Source of the DNA: Cryptosporidium bovis
Taxonomy: Eukaryota > Apicomplexa > Conoidasida > Eucoccidiorida > Cryptosporidiidae
Length of the DNA: 64,000 nucleotides
Reading direction: 5' to 3'
NCBI GenBank assembly: GCA_009768925.2
Contig: VHIT02000034.1
Location: 186,001-250,000 of the forward strand
Shown here: positions 19,191 through 30,251 of the stretch, piece by piece
Numbering within the stretch: position 1 is the first letter of the stretch
Layout of the letters: every line of letters starts with the position of its first letter
Translations under genes and position numbers: made by a program
Notes under the pieces: model-generated
Told to the model about the DNA's origin: nothing
What the model saw: the letters and a program-made list of their open reading frames with translations, nothing else
Databases searched by the model: none

Positions 19191-20744
19191 TTAATACTTT
19201 ACCTTGGAGTTGTTATAGTTACTCTTTTTTCTCACTTCCGCATGATTTAATTCTTTAACGTGAGTAAATAGTTTGTTTCTTGATTCAAATTTTTCATTAC
19301 AAACTAAACATTTCCACAATAATTTTTGATCGATGCTAGCTTCAAATTCAGTACAGTTTTCTTTTTTCTCTTTTATCTTAGACGACTTTTTTTTCTTCTT
19401 GTTTCTTTTACTTTCATTATTTTTTCCGTCTGAATCGGGCTCGTTGCTTTTTAATCTTCTATTTCTATGGCTTTTGCCACTCAAAATGTCCATCATCTCT
19501 GTAATCTTTTCTACATCTATCTCTTCAGATGAATCCCCACTTTTCGAATCCGAAGATATTTGTGTTTCTTGTAATTCCTTTTCAGTATCGAAATACAAAT
19601 AATTTTTCCTTTCCTCATACACATCATATGTTTCATCTATTTCCAGATCATAGTTTTTTTCAGTTTCTGTAACAAATTCACAATCATTTTTTTTATTAAC
19701 ATCTTTACACGTATTCTTAATAACACTAGATATATTATTTTTTTCCGCTTCTTTAACCTTTAAAATATGTTTTTTACTTTTTAAATGTGAATTTAATTGT
19801 TGTTCACTTTTAAAGAATTTATTGCATAATTTACAATGATAAACTACTTTTTCGCTTTCATCATCGCTAGTTTCACCACTGGCACATTCTTCTCCACATA
19901 ATTCCCTTCTTTTCGCATCAAGCTCTTCCAGCCTTCTTAATTCTTCAATTCTTGCCTCCTCTCTTGCCTTTCTTCTTGCTTCTTCCTGCAGTTTTTTTTC
20001 CCGTTCCTTTTCAATATTAATCTTCATTATTTTTTCAGACTTTAATTTCATATGCATTACAACTCTGGGATCTCTTTTTTTGACATATTCAACTAATTTC
20101 CTTATAGTTTCATTGTATTCTTTTTTTCCTTTTTTCCTTTCTTTAATATTCTCATTTTCCATTGCTCTCCTTATCTGACGATTTTGAGCTTGATTCAAAT
20201 TCCATATGTCCTTCCAGGAAAAACTTCTTGTCGAAGAGAAATTGCTCCAAAATCTGTAAAACTCCATTACTTCATCTAAATTCGTTTGACTATTGCCAAA
20301 TCTATTTGCTTCACTCCAAAATCTATATTCATTTGAATCAATAGATAAATATTTTTTCTCCTCTTCTATTATATCACTAAATAATTTATTATAAACTGTG
20401 TAAAATCCTAAATTCTCATCATTGAAATCTGCAAAAATATCTCTTGAAAAATACTTCCAAACATTTATCCCTAACGGATCGTAATCTTGGTCATTTCCCG
20501 CACCATCGTAATTATTTTGCGATAAAATCTGTTTTCTATGAGAATCATACCATGCCCTTTCATTTGGATCACTAAGGACTTCATAAGCTGCTGCAATTTG
20601 TTGGAATTTCTCTGTTGCTTCCTCTATGTTATTTCTGTTCTTATCCGGGTGCCACTTTAAAGATAGCAGTTTGTATGCTTGCCGTATTTCATCAAAAGTT
20701 GCCCTGCTATCAACCTCCAATACTGAGTAGTAGCATTGTTTCAT
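19191..20744 (-). CDS. JJJ1: JJJ1/DNAJC21-like J-domain zinc-finger protein
   Basis: Cytosolic Hsp70 co-chaperone. In yeast, Jjj1 with Ssa and Rei1 recycles the 60S export factor Arx1 from pre-ribosomes. 517 residues. Seen: the J domain at 1-75 with HPD at 32-34; a spacer with WSNFSSTRSFSWKDIW and RRAMENENIKERKKGKKEYN, characteristic of this subfamily; a charged coiled coil at about 240-285; a first C2H2 finger with C304, C307, H320 and H326; an acidic and Lys-rich linker; and a second C2H2 finger with C479, C482, H495 and H501. The J domain plus two U1-like C2H2 fingers is the DNAJC21 layout. Single exon. Convergent with the FHA gene. Upstream, 20745-21572 is a bidirectional promoter shared with BRR2; there is a CCGCCCG element near 20846 but no gene. 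Confidence 0.9.
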   Translation of the reverse strand: MKQCYYSVLEVDSRATFDEIRQAYKLLSLKWHPDKNRNNIEEATEKFQQIAAAYEVLSDPNERAWYDSHRKQILSQNNYDGAGNDQDYDPLGINVWKYFSRDIFADFNDENLGFYTVYNKLFSDIIEEEKKYLSIDSNEYRFWSEANRFGNSQTNLDEVMEFYRFWSNFSSTRSFSWKDIWNLNQAQNRQIRRAMENENIKERKKGKKEYNETIRKLVEYVKKRDPRVVMHMKLKSEKIMKINIEKEREKKLQEEARRKAREEARIEELRRLEELDAKRRELCGEECASGETSDDESEKVVYHCKLCNKFFKSEQQLNSHLKSKKHILKVKEAEKNNISSVIKNTCKDVNKKNDCEFVTETEKNYDLEIDETYDVYEERKNYLYFDTEKELQETQISSDSKSGDSSEEIDVEKITEMMDILSGKSHRNRRLKSNEPDSDGKNNESKRNKKKKKSSKIKEKKENCTEFEASIDQKLLWKCLVCNEKFESRNKLFTHVKELNHAEVRKKSNYNNSKVKY

Positions 20745-21572
20745 TTCTCAAATTATTTTTTATTTGACAAATTACACACTCTTGCTGCTCTAACTAATTT
20801 CTTTTCACTACTCCAAGTCTTAATTTAATATACCAAAGACATCTGCCGCCCGAATTTTTTAAATTTGCATTTATTGAATAAACGTTAATTATTGCTTTCC
20901 ACTTTTTCAGTAAAGTTTAATAATAATTTTAATATGAGAATTCATCTATTCAAATATATTTGACGTATTTGTTAGCATTTTCTCGATTTCAAGACATATT
21001 TCAATTTTTACTATAACTTAAATACTTTTGGTTTCTTATATTCTTAAGATCAGCTCATTCTTAAAACACGTCCAAACTGTGGTTTTGTAGTATAAAAATA
21101 AATGGTAAACTAAAAATTTTCATTATTTTCCGCATAATCTTGTGAAACTTATTTATAATTCAATTTTGATCAAATTTTCATGCATCCACATGAAAATGCA
21201 AAAAAAATAATTTGTATACCGGCAAAGTAAAAATGATCATACCCTCAACCCGGTACTTATTGACAATAAATTACGTAAAAGAGAAAAAATAATTAAGATG
21301 ACTTTTTTTTAAAGCAATATTTAGAATTAATGCTTTAAGTTGATAATTAATAAATTGGGAAACTGGGTAATTAAATATTTATAGAACCTAAAAAAAAGTT
21401 AAGCTGTGGTATTTAGAGCAAAGAAAGACATCAAATATAAAAGAAAAAATATTTGAAATAGACAAACGAGAAAATATAGCTGTTAATTAAGAAAAGTGGT
21501 CATTTTTATCTTTTAAAGTATAGATGAAAGTTTCAAAAGTAATAAGTTGGGAAGTAGTATAATTACTGGAAG
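20745..21572. other. Intergenic region between JJJ1 and BRR2
   Basis: 828 bp of AT-rich DNA between divergent genes. Apart from the short GC-rich patch CCGCCCG about 100 bp from the JJJ1 start and several poly-A/T runs, I see no ORF, RNA gene or repeat. Confidence 0.6.
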
Positions 21573-24500
21573 ATGGTTGATGAAAATGAGTTATCTAAAA
21601 GATTCGGGTATAAGAATAACAGCAATTTAGTGATTCAAACAGGTCAAAGGAACAGAGAAAATGCTCCTACTGGAGAGGCAGAAAGTTTGGTTGGAAGGAT
21701 TAAATATAGGATGGGAGATTTGGCTAACAAAGGGGTTAAGGTGAAGAAACCAGAAAAAAAAGTAATTAATAGGAAGACTTCGAATAAAATAGTGAATGAA
21801 AATGAAACTTATAACATTTTGGAAATGGATATTGGAAGTAAAAATAGGTACAGACCAACTACAATCGAAACAAAACTTGCATATGATGAGCTGTTGGGAA
21901 TATTGACTGATATTTTAGGATCTCAGCCGGGAAATATAATGGATGATATAGTATTTGAACTATTATCAATATTAAAAAATGGCGAGATAAATGAAGAAGA
22001 GAAAAGAGAAAGATGTAATAACATATTATCCGACATTAAAAATGATGATTACACTGAAATAATTGATAAAAGTAGGAAAATAACAGATTTTATTTATAAC
22101 ATTGATGATGAATTAGAAGAGAGCGATGTTAGGAATTCCTCGGAGGTTGCAGTTGTATTTGATGAAAGTGAATCAGAGGATAGTAGTAATGACGATTACA
22201 AAAACGAATTAGATGATGGCCTAGATGTTATTGATACTGAAAGTGAGAACGAGAATTACCTTTATGAGGAAAATGATGGTGATAATGATAACAATTACGA
22301 TGAAAATAATGAATCTGAAGATTTCATACATTCGATACACAGTAAAAGTGATAAAAATAACTTGATTGAAGATCCTGATATCATTGAAATAAATAAATTA
22401 GATGCATATTGGTTACAAAGAGAGTTATATTCCCTCTATAATGATGCAGAAAAGTCATTGGAACTTGAGCAAAAAATAATATCAATATTAGAAATAGTTG
22501 ACGACCAAGAATGTGAAAACTCCTTAGTTTTGTTGTTTAACTATGAGAATTTTTCTTGGATAAAAAAACTATTAAAGAATAGGTGGAATATTTATTTCTG
22601 TACTATACTTGGCCAAGCATCTTCTGACAACGAAAAAGGGAAAATAATTGAAAAAATGAAAAGCCATCCTCAAGGATCAATTGTACTTGATCTACTGAGT
22701 AAGCCTTCTATTTTGAAAGGCAAGAGTTCAAGTTTTTTGAATTCTATAGAAAAGTTGATAGAAAATAGCGTAGATGAAACAAATAATAATACAGCTAAAG
22801 ATACTTCAACTATTATGGAAGGAAGTGGTTATCTCTATTCAAAGAGAACAAGAGGTAAATTGTTAGACTTGGAACGTATATATCAAGAACAAAGTATTAA
22901 TACTAACTTGAATACAAAGGTAGTGCTTCCAGAAGGAACTGAAAGAGTAGAAGATGTAGACTATGACTCAATAGTTATATATCCAATAACGGCAAAACGC
23001 GAGAGAATAAATAAAGTTTCTATAAGTGACCTGCCAGAGTGGTGTAGAGAATGTTTTAGTTGTGTTTCAATAACTCATTTGAATGAAATTCAGAGTAAAG
23101 TTTATGATACTGCATTCAAAGAGTACAATGAGAATATGCTTATTTGTGCTCCAACAGGTTCGGGTAAGACTAATATTGCAATGTTATGTATATTAAATGT
23201 TATATCACAATATATTACTAAACAAGGAGGTGAAAAACCAATTTTAGACATATCTAAATTCAAAATAGTTTATGTATCACCCATAAAGGCACTTGTTGCG
23301 GAGCAAGTTGAATCACTTAGAATGAGACTTAAGCCTTTGGGAATAACCGTGAATGAGATGACTGGTGATACAAGAGTGAGTCGTTCACTTATGGATTTGA
23401 CCCAAGTGTTTGTAACAACACCGGAAAAATTTGATGTAATTACGAGAAAAACTACAGATGGCCTTTCTGATAGGGTTAAATTAATTATTTTTGATGAGGT
23501 GCACATGTTACATGATTCTAGAGGTGCAGTTTTGGAGGGAATAGTGGCAAGATTTAAAAAAAGCTATGTTAGGATGGTTGGTCTGTCTGCTACTCTTCCA
23601 AACTATTTAGATATAGCAGAATTTTTGAGTGTTGACCCTGTAAAAGGATTGTTCCATTTTGGTCCAGAATATAGACCAGTTCCCTTATTACAAACATTTA
23701 TTGGGATCAAAGCAAAAAAAGGTTTCAAAAAACTTCAACTTATGAATGAGTTAGTATTAGAAAGGGTATTAAATGACATAACTAAACATCAAATCCTGGT
23801 TTTCGTTCATTCCAGGAAAGATACATTACAAACAGCTAGATTTATAAGAGATAAATCTATAGAAAAAGGTAGATCTGAGTTATTTTTTCAAGGTAGCAGT
23901 AATGTATCTAGGGAAATTATATTTGATGAGATTTCTAAGATAAAATCCAACAACTTAAAAGAGATTCTTCCATCTGGTATCGGAATACATCATGCAGGTT
24001 TAGTTAGATCTGATAGGAAAATAATTGAAGATTTGTTTTCAGACGGTCATATTAAGGTTTTAGTTACAACTGCTACACTAGCATGGGGTGTTAATTTACC
24101 AGCTCATACGGTAATTATAAAAGGGACTCAAATATATCAACCAGAAAGAGGTGAGTGGACTGAGCTTTCTCCACTAGATATGTTACAAATGATCGGAAGA
24201 GGAGGGAGGCCTCAATATGATAATAATGGTCATGGTATTGTAATAACAGACTTTGACCATCTTACATATTATTTGTCTCTATTAAATCAACAACTCAATA
24301 TTGAATCGCAGTTAATACCTAAACTGCCAGATTTTATTAATGCTGAAATATCATTGGGTAATATTAAGAATAAGAGTGATATTATTAACTGGATAAAAGA
24401 TACATTTCTTTACATAAGAGTGAGAAGAAATCCGAAGCTATATGGGCTTGATATAGATAGAGGTGGCAATTTAGATCTAGAAAAAGAATTGCAGGATCAT

Positions 24501-27500
24501 GATATGAATCAGGAAAGTAGAGATATTTTAATCAAAAAATCAATAGAGAATTATTTGTTAAAGTTAATTGAAACTTCAATAGATAGGCTCGAGAAGTGTG
24601 AAATGATACAGTACGATGGTAGGGATGGCGTTATTGAATCATTATTCTTGGGAAAAATATCTTCTCACTTTTATTTAACGCCAGAAACTGTATGCGACTT
24701 AAACAAACAATTATTGCCAAATTTGTCAGAAATACAATTATTTAGGTTATTTTCAACATGTAAGGAATTTAAATATTTGGTTGTAAGAAACGAGGAGAAA
24801 ATTGAACTCGAAAAACTTGTAAATAAAGTTCCAATACCTATACAAGGAATAAGAACAGCTGTTAATAATATGAATGGAATGGAGAATATTAATAGTAATA
24901 TGATGATAGACCTGGATGTATATACAAAAATAAATGTACTTCTTCAATTATATTTAACTGGTTCTAGATGGGTTAATGCCAAATTAACATTACTTTCTGA
25001 TTTACACTATATTGTTCAATCTGCTCCAAGGATATTTAGAGCTGTTTTTCATTTATCACTATATAAAAGATGGTCAACATTAGCAAAGAGAACATTAAAA
25101 ATAGCGACGGTAAGTTAATTACTTTACCAATAAATTCATATATAGTAAAATAATATAATAAATAAATGTCAACATTGAAGTTTTATGTAAATGATCATTA
25201 AAGGATATAATGATGATAAAACGTAAATTCTTGTCACTACCATTGAATAATTAGTTATTCATTTTCTTTTATATTGAAAATGAATAATTTATCAAATGAA
25301 AATAATAAACGTTTTTAAATCTGAATTTTTCCTTAATGATTGTGTTAAATAATGAAAAATGTTGTATATTTTGAATCTTAGCATTTATTTATTGAAATTA
25401 TTATTTTATTATAAATATTGCCAAAATTTGAGCCTACATTTGAGTTACATTTTATTAACTTCAATTAACTATATAGATGGTAGAGAGGAGAACATGGGAA
25501 GCAATGTCCCCATTGAGACAATTTAAGGGAATATCAGAAGAGGTTGTGAAAAGATTAGAAAAAAAGGATATAAATTGGAACAAGTATTATGATTTTACTT
25601 CTAATCAGTTGGGTGAGATATTGAAGTCAGGTAAATTAGGTAAGTTTTATTTAATTTAATAATTAAACATTGCCCATGTAATGGTTTGTACTATTCCTTA
25701 TTTGCATAAAATTATGTAATATTGAGTATATAATAATAGTAAGTCAATTTAATTATTACTATTAATACATGATTTTATCTGACGTGATAATAAGTTGCAT
25801 ATTGAAAGATGGTGAATGTGATGATAAACAAAACAAAATTGACAAGCATATGTCTGAATTTGCACAAACTTAATCTGAGGTCATATATCTTTATTTTTTA
25901 GGCTTTGCATTTCTGGCATGTTATTATTTGCATTTGTATTTGTTATTTTTTAACATATACATATGTTTTTAAATGCATGTTCGAGATGAAGTCTTCTTTT
26001 AGTGATATATGTACACAGATCTAAGATATTTTTGATGTCAAGGTTTTAATATCTGACTCACCAATTTATGTATGTGACTTGTATTCTTTTGTCACGGAAT
26101 GAGGAATTATATATATCATTATGTGGTGATTTACTTAATGATGTTTTTTACAATTTAATAATTTAATGAATACGCTGTAGGACCGGTTCTGTACAACTTA
26201 ATAAGAAAATTACCAAGAGTTAATATAAAGGGAACGGTGTTCCCACTGGATTCGAGAGTATTGCAAGTTAATTTGGTTGTGAAACCTGATTTTATATGGG
26301 ATACTAAAATACACGGTCAATCTTTATCTGGAGATATAAATACGGAGAAGATGAATACAGGTGAAACATTTTGGATATTTATTGAAGATTGTAATGGAGA
26401 CTATTTGTACTATTCAGATATGATTGTCATAAGGCCATCATTTCGAGGGAGAAACGATGAAGAAAATAATACAGAAATAAAAATGGAGGATGAATATCAC
26501 TTAAGTTATCAAATATTTTTAGATAAGAATAATATAGATAGTTATTATGACGGCAATAATGATGATGTAATACCACCATTTATACTTGTGAAAGCAATTG
26601 CAGATAGATGGCTTCACTCAGAAACATGTATACCTATTTCCCTAGAAAGATTAATTTTACCAAATAAACACAAAGAATACACGGAATTGCTTGATTTGAA
26701 TCCAATAAATATAACAAAAGGTTTTTCAGATAACAAATTAATAGATAAATATTTAGAAAGAATGTTCAATGTAAAAAATATAGATGAGGATATAAAACTA
26801 AATCCCATACAAACTCAACTATTCAATTTAATATATAACTCTGACAAAAGTTTTTATTTATCGTCACCACCTGGTAACGGACAGTTTATTTGTTTATGTA
26901 TGGGAATATTGAGAGAGTTGAAGATTAGACCAGATTTACTGGATGACAATTTTCAAGTTTTAATACTTGAATGTAATTCAGAGAAAGTTAATTATATAGG
27001 ATCAAAATTAATCAATATATTTGGCGATTCTGCTGTTGGGATTTTGAATAATAATAGTGATTTTAATGATATGATTATAAGTAAAAAGTCAATAATAGTT
27101 TCAAATGTATACTATTGGGATAAAGTGAGCAAAAAGCTCTCGAAAATACGCGAAATATTAAAGTCACTTAAATTATTAGTTATAAATGAATTGGAATACA
27201 TATTCAACAACAACAACAATGGCAATGATAATTTTAGTGGATATGTTGTGGAATCAGCTATATCAAGACTGAGATATATGATAACCCCACTAAATTTAAA
27301 TATACGTACATTTGGATATTCAAAGTGTATTTCTAATGCATATGAGGTTTCTGAATGGCTAGGTATACCAAAAGAAAATACATTTTCATTTGATCAAAAT
27401 ATATTTAATGATAGTATTGAGAAGAGGGTTATAGGATTCGATTCATATTATCGTTCAACACGTTTACAAATGATGTTAAAGTATATTAAGGAGCAAATAT

Positions 27501-30071
27501 TGAGATTGAAAGTAAATGAAGGGAAAAAAGACACATTGTTAATATATGTTTTGGAATACGAATTTTGTTTATCTATTTCAAATGAGTTGTCATTGTTTAT
27601 ATCAGAAAATATTTCTATTCATAGTAATTTATGTAACAATGATATACTATTAAATAAAAATAACATCTCTATATTAGAAAGATATGTGACCAATGGTATA
27701 GGATATTTATACAGGAGTCAACCTGAACTAGAGAAGGAATATGTAATTACGCAGTATAATTCTGGTAATATATGTATATTGATTGCTTGTGAAGATATGA
27801 AAGATTTTATCAATTTAAAATTTAATAGAGTTATTGTTATGGACACAAAAAAAATAGATCAAGACGATAATATGGGATCTTCTACAATAAACTTTAGCGA
27901 TAGAAGAAATGTTGAGTATTCTCATTTGGATATTCACCAAATGATGAGTAGGTGTCATCATTGCACGAACAACAAATCATATTATAATTCAAGATCTTCA
28001 TTTACTCTACTTTGTTCCACTAATAAACAAGAATTTTATGAATACATACTAGAAAATACTTTGCCTTTGGAGTCTAGTATTGATGATGGTATTATTGATT
28101 GCATTAATACTGAAATTGCTTTAAGGACTATAAAAACTAAACAGGATACGATTGATTGGATAACATGGACACTTTATTATAGAAGGATATCGAAGGTAAG
28201 TTGATTGATTCAGAGTGATAAAGAATGAAATTAAGGTAAATTGAGCATTTTCCAATAAAAAAGTTTACCTTATTTTAACATATTTTTATATAAACAATTT
28301 AAATGAATTATTATGAGTAAAAAAGTGATATTTTGTATTTAATGAATATAATATATTTAACATTCATACTGAGGAGACAATACTCTTATGATGACAATTC
28401 AATAGTCATGATTTTTAATTTTAATCATTGTAATTCTTAAAATGATGTAGATTATAATTATGTTCGTACTGTCTGATAAAGAGTATATTATTTTCAGTTT
28501 TGGTGTTAGTTTAATTCAACTTGGATTATATTTACCTAAGTACATGATAAAATGTCAATATAGCACATATAAATGTGAACTAAATATTTAACAAGTGCTC
28601 AGTTTTTTTAATTCAACTCACTCGATCTAGTTCGCATACTAATGAATAATTACTAAATTTTATTAACTTTCAATTTAAATTTTAGAATCCAAGCTACTAT
28701 GGTATGAGTGGTAATACCAATAAGCATATTTCAGATTTTTTATCAGAATATTTAGAGAACTTATTAGATTCACTTTCAAGTGCAAAATTCATTCAAATAA
28801 TTGAAAATGATGGTCTGGAAGATGAGAACTCGAGTGATTGTAACAACAATGAGATTGTAGTTACAAGTGAAGAGATAGTTCCACAAAATTTATGTTTAAT
28901 TTCAGCTTTTTACAACATTAAAGTGTCTAGTATTGAATTTATAAGTAGAAACATGAATGTTGATGATACATATGACTCGCTATTAAGATTAATATCTCTT
29001 ACACCAATTATACAAGAAAACTGTATAATTAGAAAAGGGGATATAAATATGATGATTCAACTAAGTAAAGATATACGCTTAAATTCTATTGGTAAAGATG
29101 ATACATTAGTATCGAAAAAAATAAAAATATTATTAAATTCATATTTAAGACGTCATAAGTGGTATTTAACAAGACCTATTGTTAAAGCTGACATTTACAA
29201 ATTGATTAATTCAGTAATGAGTCTAATATACCCAATGGTGGATATATCAAGTTCATTTGGCTGGACAGAAACAACTTTAAAAATAATGGAGCTTTGTCAA
29301 ATGTTTGTTCAGGCAATAGTAGATCCGGTAGCTGATAAGTTAAAACAATTACCAGGCGTAAAAACAAGTGATCAAGTTAAAATATTTAATGAGCTAGGCG
29401 TTTTTGACGTGTATGATTTGATTAATTTAGAAGATGAACGCAGAATAGATCTACTTTATAATAAGGCTGGTCTTGATGATGAAGATGTAAATAAGATAGC
29501 AAGAGTTTGCAACAATTTTCCAATAATTGAAACGGAATACACCCTTATACAAGTGGAAGATGATAATAATTGCAAAACTAATAAAACAGGCCGTGAAGTG
29601 AGTAGTATTAAGAGAAGGAAGACTGAAAACCCGGTTAATGGCAACACCAGAACGTTTGAGTTTAACAGTGAGTCTGAAATCATTATTGTAATTAACATTC
29701 GTAGAGATTTTAATCCTGATGAAGATATGGATAATCAACTAGTACTAGATGATCTTGAATATTATCCATTGAAGGAGAAAATTGAAAAGTGGTGGATATT
29801 ATTGTTGGAGAAGAATGGCGATAGCGACCACTCTTCATTGAGAGAAGAAAGAGAAATTCTGGAACAAATAGGTAAACAAAACGAGTACAACAAAAATGAT
29901 GAGAGAATTATTGGGATTAAAATTGTGACGTTAAACAAGGAAAAAAATGAAATAACACTTAAATTTAATTCAAATAGTGAATTAAACACTATTACAAACT
30001 ACAAATTATTATTAGTTTGCGACAGTTTTATAGGATGTGACCAAGAATTTTGTTTTAATATCAAAACTTAG
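21573..30071 (+). CDS. BRR2: BRR2/SNRNP200 spliceosomal helicase, four exons
   Basis: U5 snRNP Ski2-like helicase that unwinds U4/U6 for spliceosome activation. Model: exons 21573-25109, 25477-25639, 26181-28195 and 28686-30071; introns of 367, 541 and 490 nt; 2366 residues. Seen: the N-terminal YKNNSNLVIQT...PTGEAESLVGRI signature of BRR2; first cassette APTGSGKT (526-533), DEVH (641-644), GLSATLPNY, and MIGRGGRPQYD. Across the junctions the protein reads TLKIAT-MVERRTWEAMSPLRQF, KSGKLGPVLYNLIRKLP and YYRRISK-NPSYYGMSG, matching the family. The second Sec63 unit ends in the conserved LLLVCDSFIGCDQEFCFNI. The second helicase cassette has lost its motifs: Walker A is PPGNGQF (1463-1469) and the DEVH position is NELE (1569-1572). 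Each intron hosts a candidate C/D snoRNA. Confidence 0.93.
25194..25341 (+). ncRNA. Candidate box C/D snoRNA in BRR2 intron 1
   Basis: C box ATGATGA at 25210-25216; D box CTGA at 25321-25324; D'-like TTGA at 25243-25246. Directly before the D' site, TTCTTGTCACTACC (25228-25241) is complementary over 14 nt to GGTAGTGACAAGAA of Cryptosporidium 18S rRNA (recalled sequence). By the plus-five rule the target is the A of GGT-A-GTG. Flanking sequences pair: ATCATTA-AAGGA upstream with TCCTTAATGAT downstream, 11-12 bp with one bulged A. This stem is set about 4 nt back from the boxes. No clear C' box is visible. The D-box guide (AAACGTTTTTAAAT) has no target I recognise. Confidence 0.62.
25805..25892 (+). 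ncRNA. Box C/D snoRNA in BRR2 intron 2, U27/snR74-like
   Basis: C box GTGATGA at 25818-25824; D' box CTGA at 25854-25857; D box CTGA at 25875-25878. The segment GACAAGCATATG (25841-25852), just before D', is the perfect 12-nt complement of CATATGCTTGTC near the 5' end of 18S rRNA. By the plus-five rule the target is the A in CAT-A-TG, which by my count is yeast 18S A28 and human A27. Those are the positions methylated by snR74 and U27, and the C-to-D' segment resembles human U27 from memory. The 3' half is short, with no obvious C' box. The terminal stem is weak (TGA/TCA near the boxes, AAAGAT/ATCTTT further out). An alternative reading, with D at 25854, has a 6-bp stem at 25812-25817/25858-25863. 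Confidence 0.8.
28381..28485 (+). ncRNA. Box C/D snoRNA in BRR2 intron 3
   Basis: C box ATGATGA at 28388-28394; C' box ATGATGT at 28442-28448; D box CTGA at 28473-28476. A perfect 7-bp terminal stem closes it: TACTCTT (28381-28387), directly before the C box, with AAGAGTA (28479-28485), 2 nt after the D box. The layout and length (105 nt) are those of an intron-processed C/D snoRNA. A degenerate D' (CTTA) lies just before C'. The D-box guide ends in TTATGTTCGTACTGT. I could not place its target or the D' target in rRNA, so the guide specificity is open. Confidence 0.75.
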
Positions 30072-30251
30072 TTTTTTGATTATATAAAAGCCTATCAAGG
30101 TATTAATGTTACCAAACCTGATTTTTATTCATTTAGTATAATAAATAGTTATACCACTATTGATATGTAGGTAAGTTAATTCAAGTTTTGTATTGAAACA
30201 AATAATTGTGTGACTAATAGTAAAAAATATGCAATTAATACACAGTAAGAA

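Noticed and set aside
25477-25659. Apparent 60-residue gene with an ATG
   Set aside because: It is BRR2 exon 2; the ATG is the first codon after the AG acceptor and the sequence continues the BRR2 family alignment.
25984-26056. GAGATGA...CTGA as a second C/D snoRNA in BRR2 intron 2
   Set aside because: C box has a mismatch, no terminal stem and no recognisable guide.
26237-28204. Apparent independent ORF starting at MFPLDS
   Set aside because: The start is a GTG; the region is BRR2 exon 3, entered by splicing at 26181.
28324-28372. GTGATAT...CTGA as a second C/D snoRNA in BRR2 intron 3
   Set aside because: C box imperfect, spacing under 50 nt and no flanking stem.
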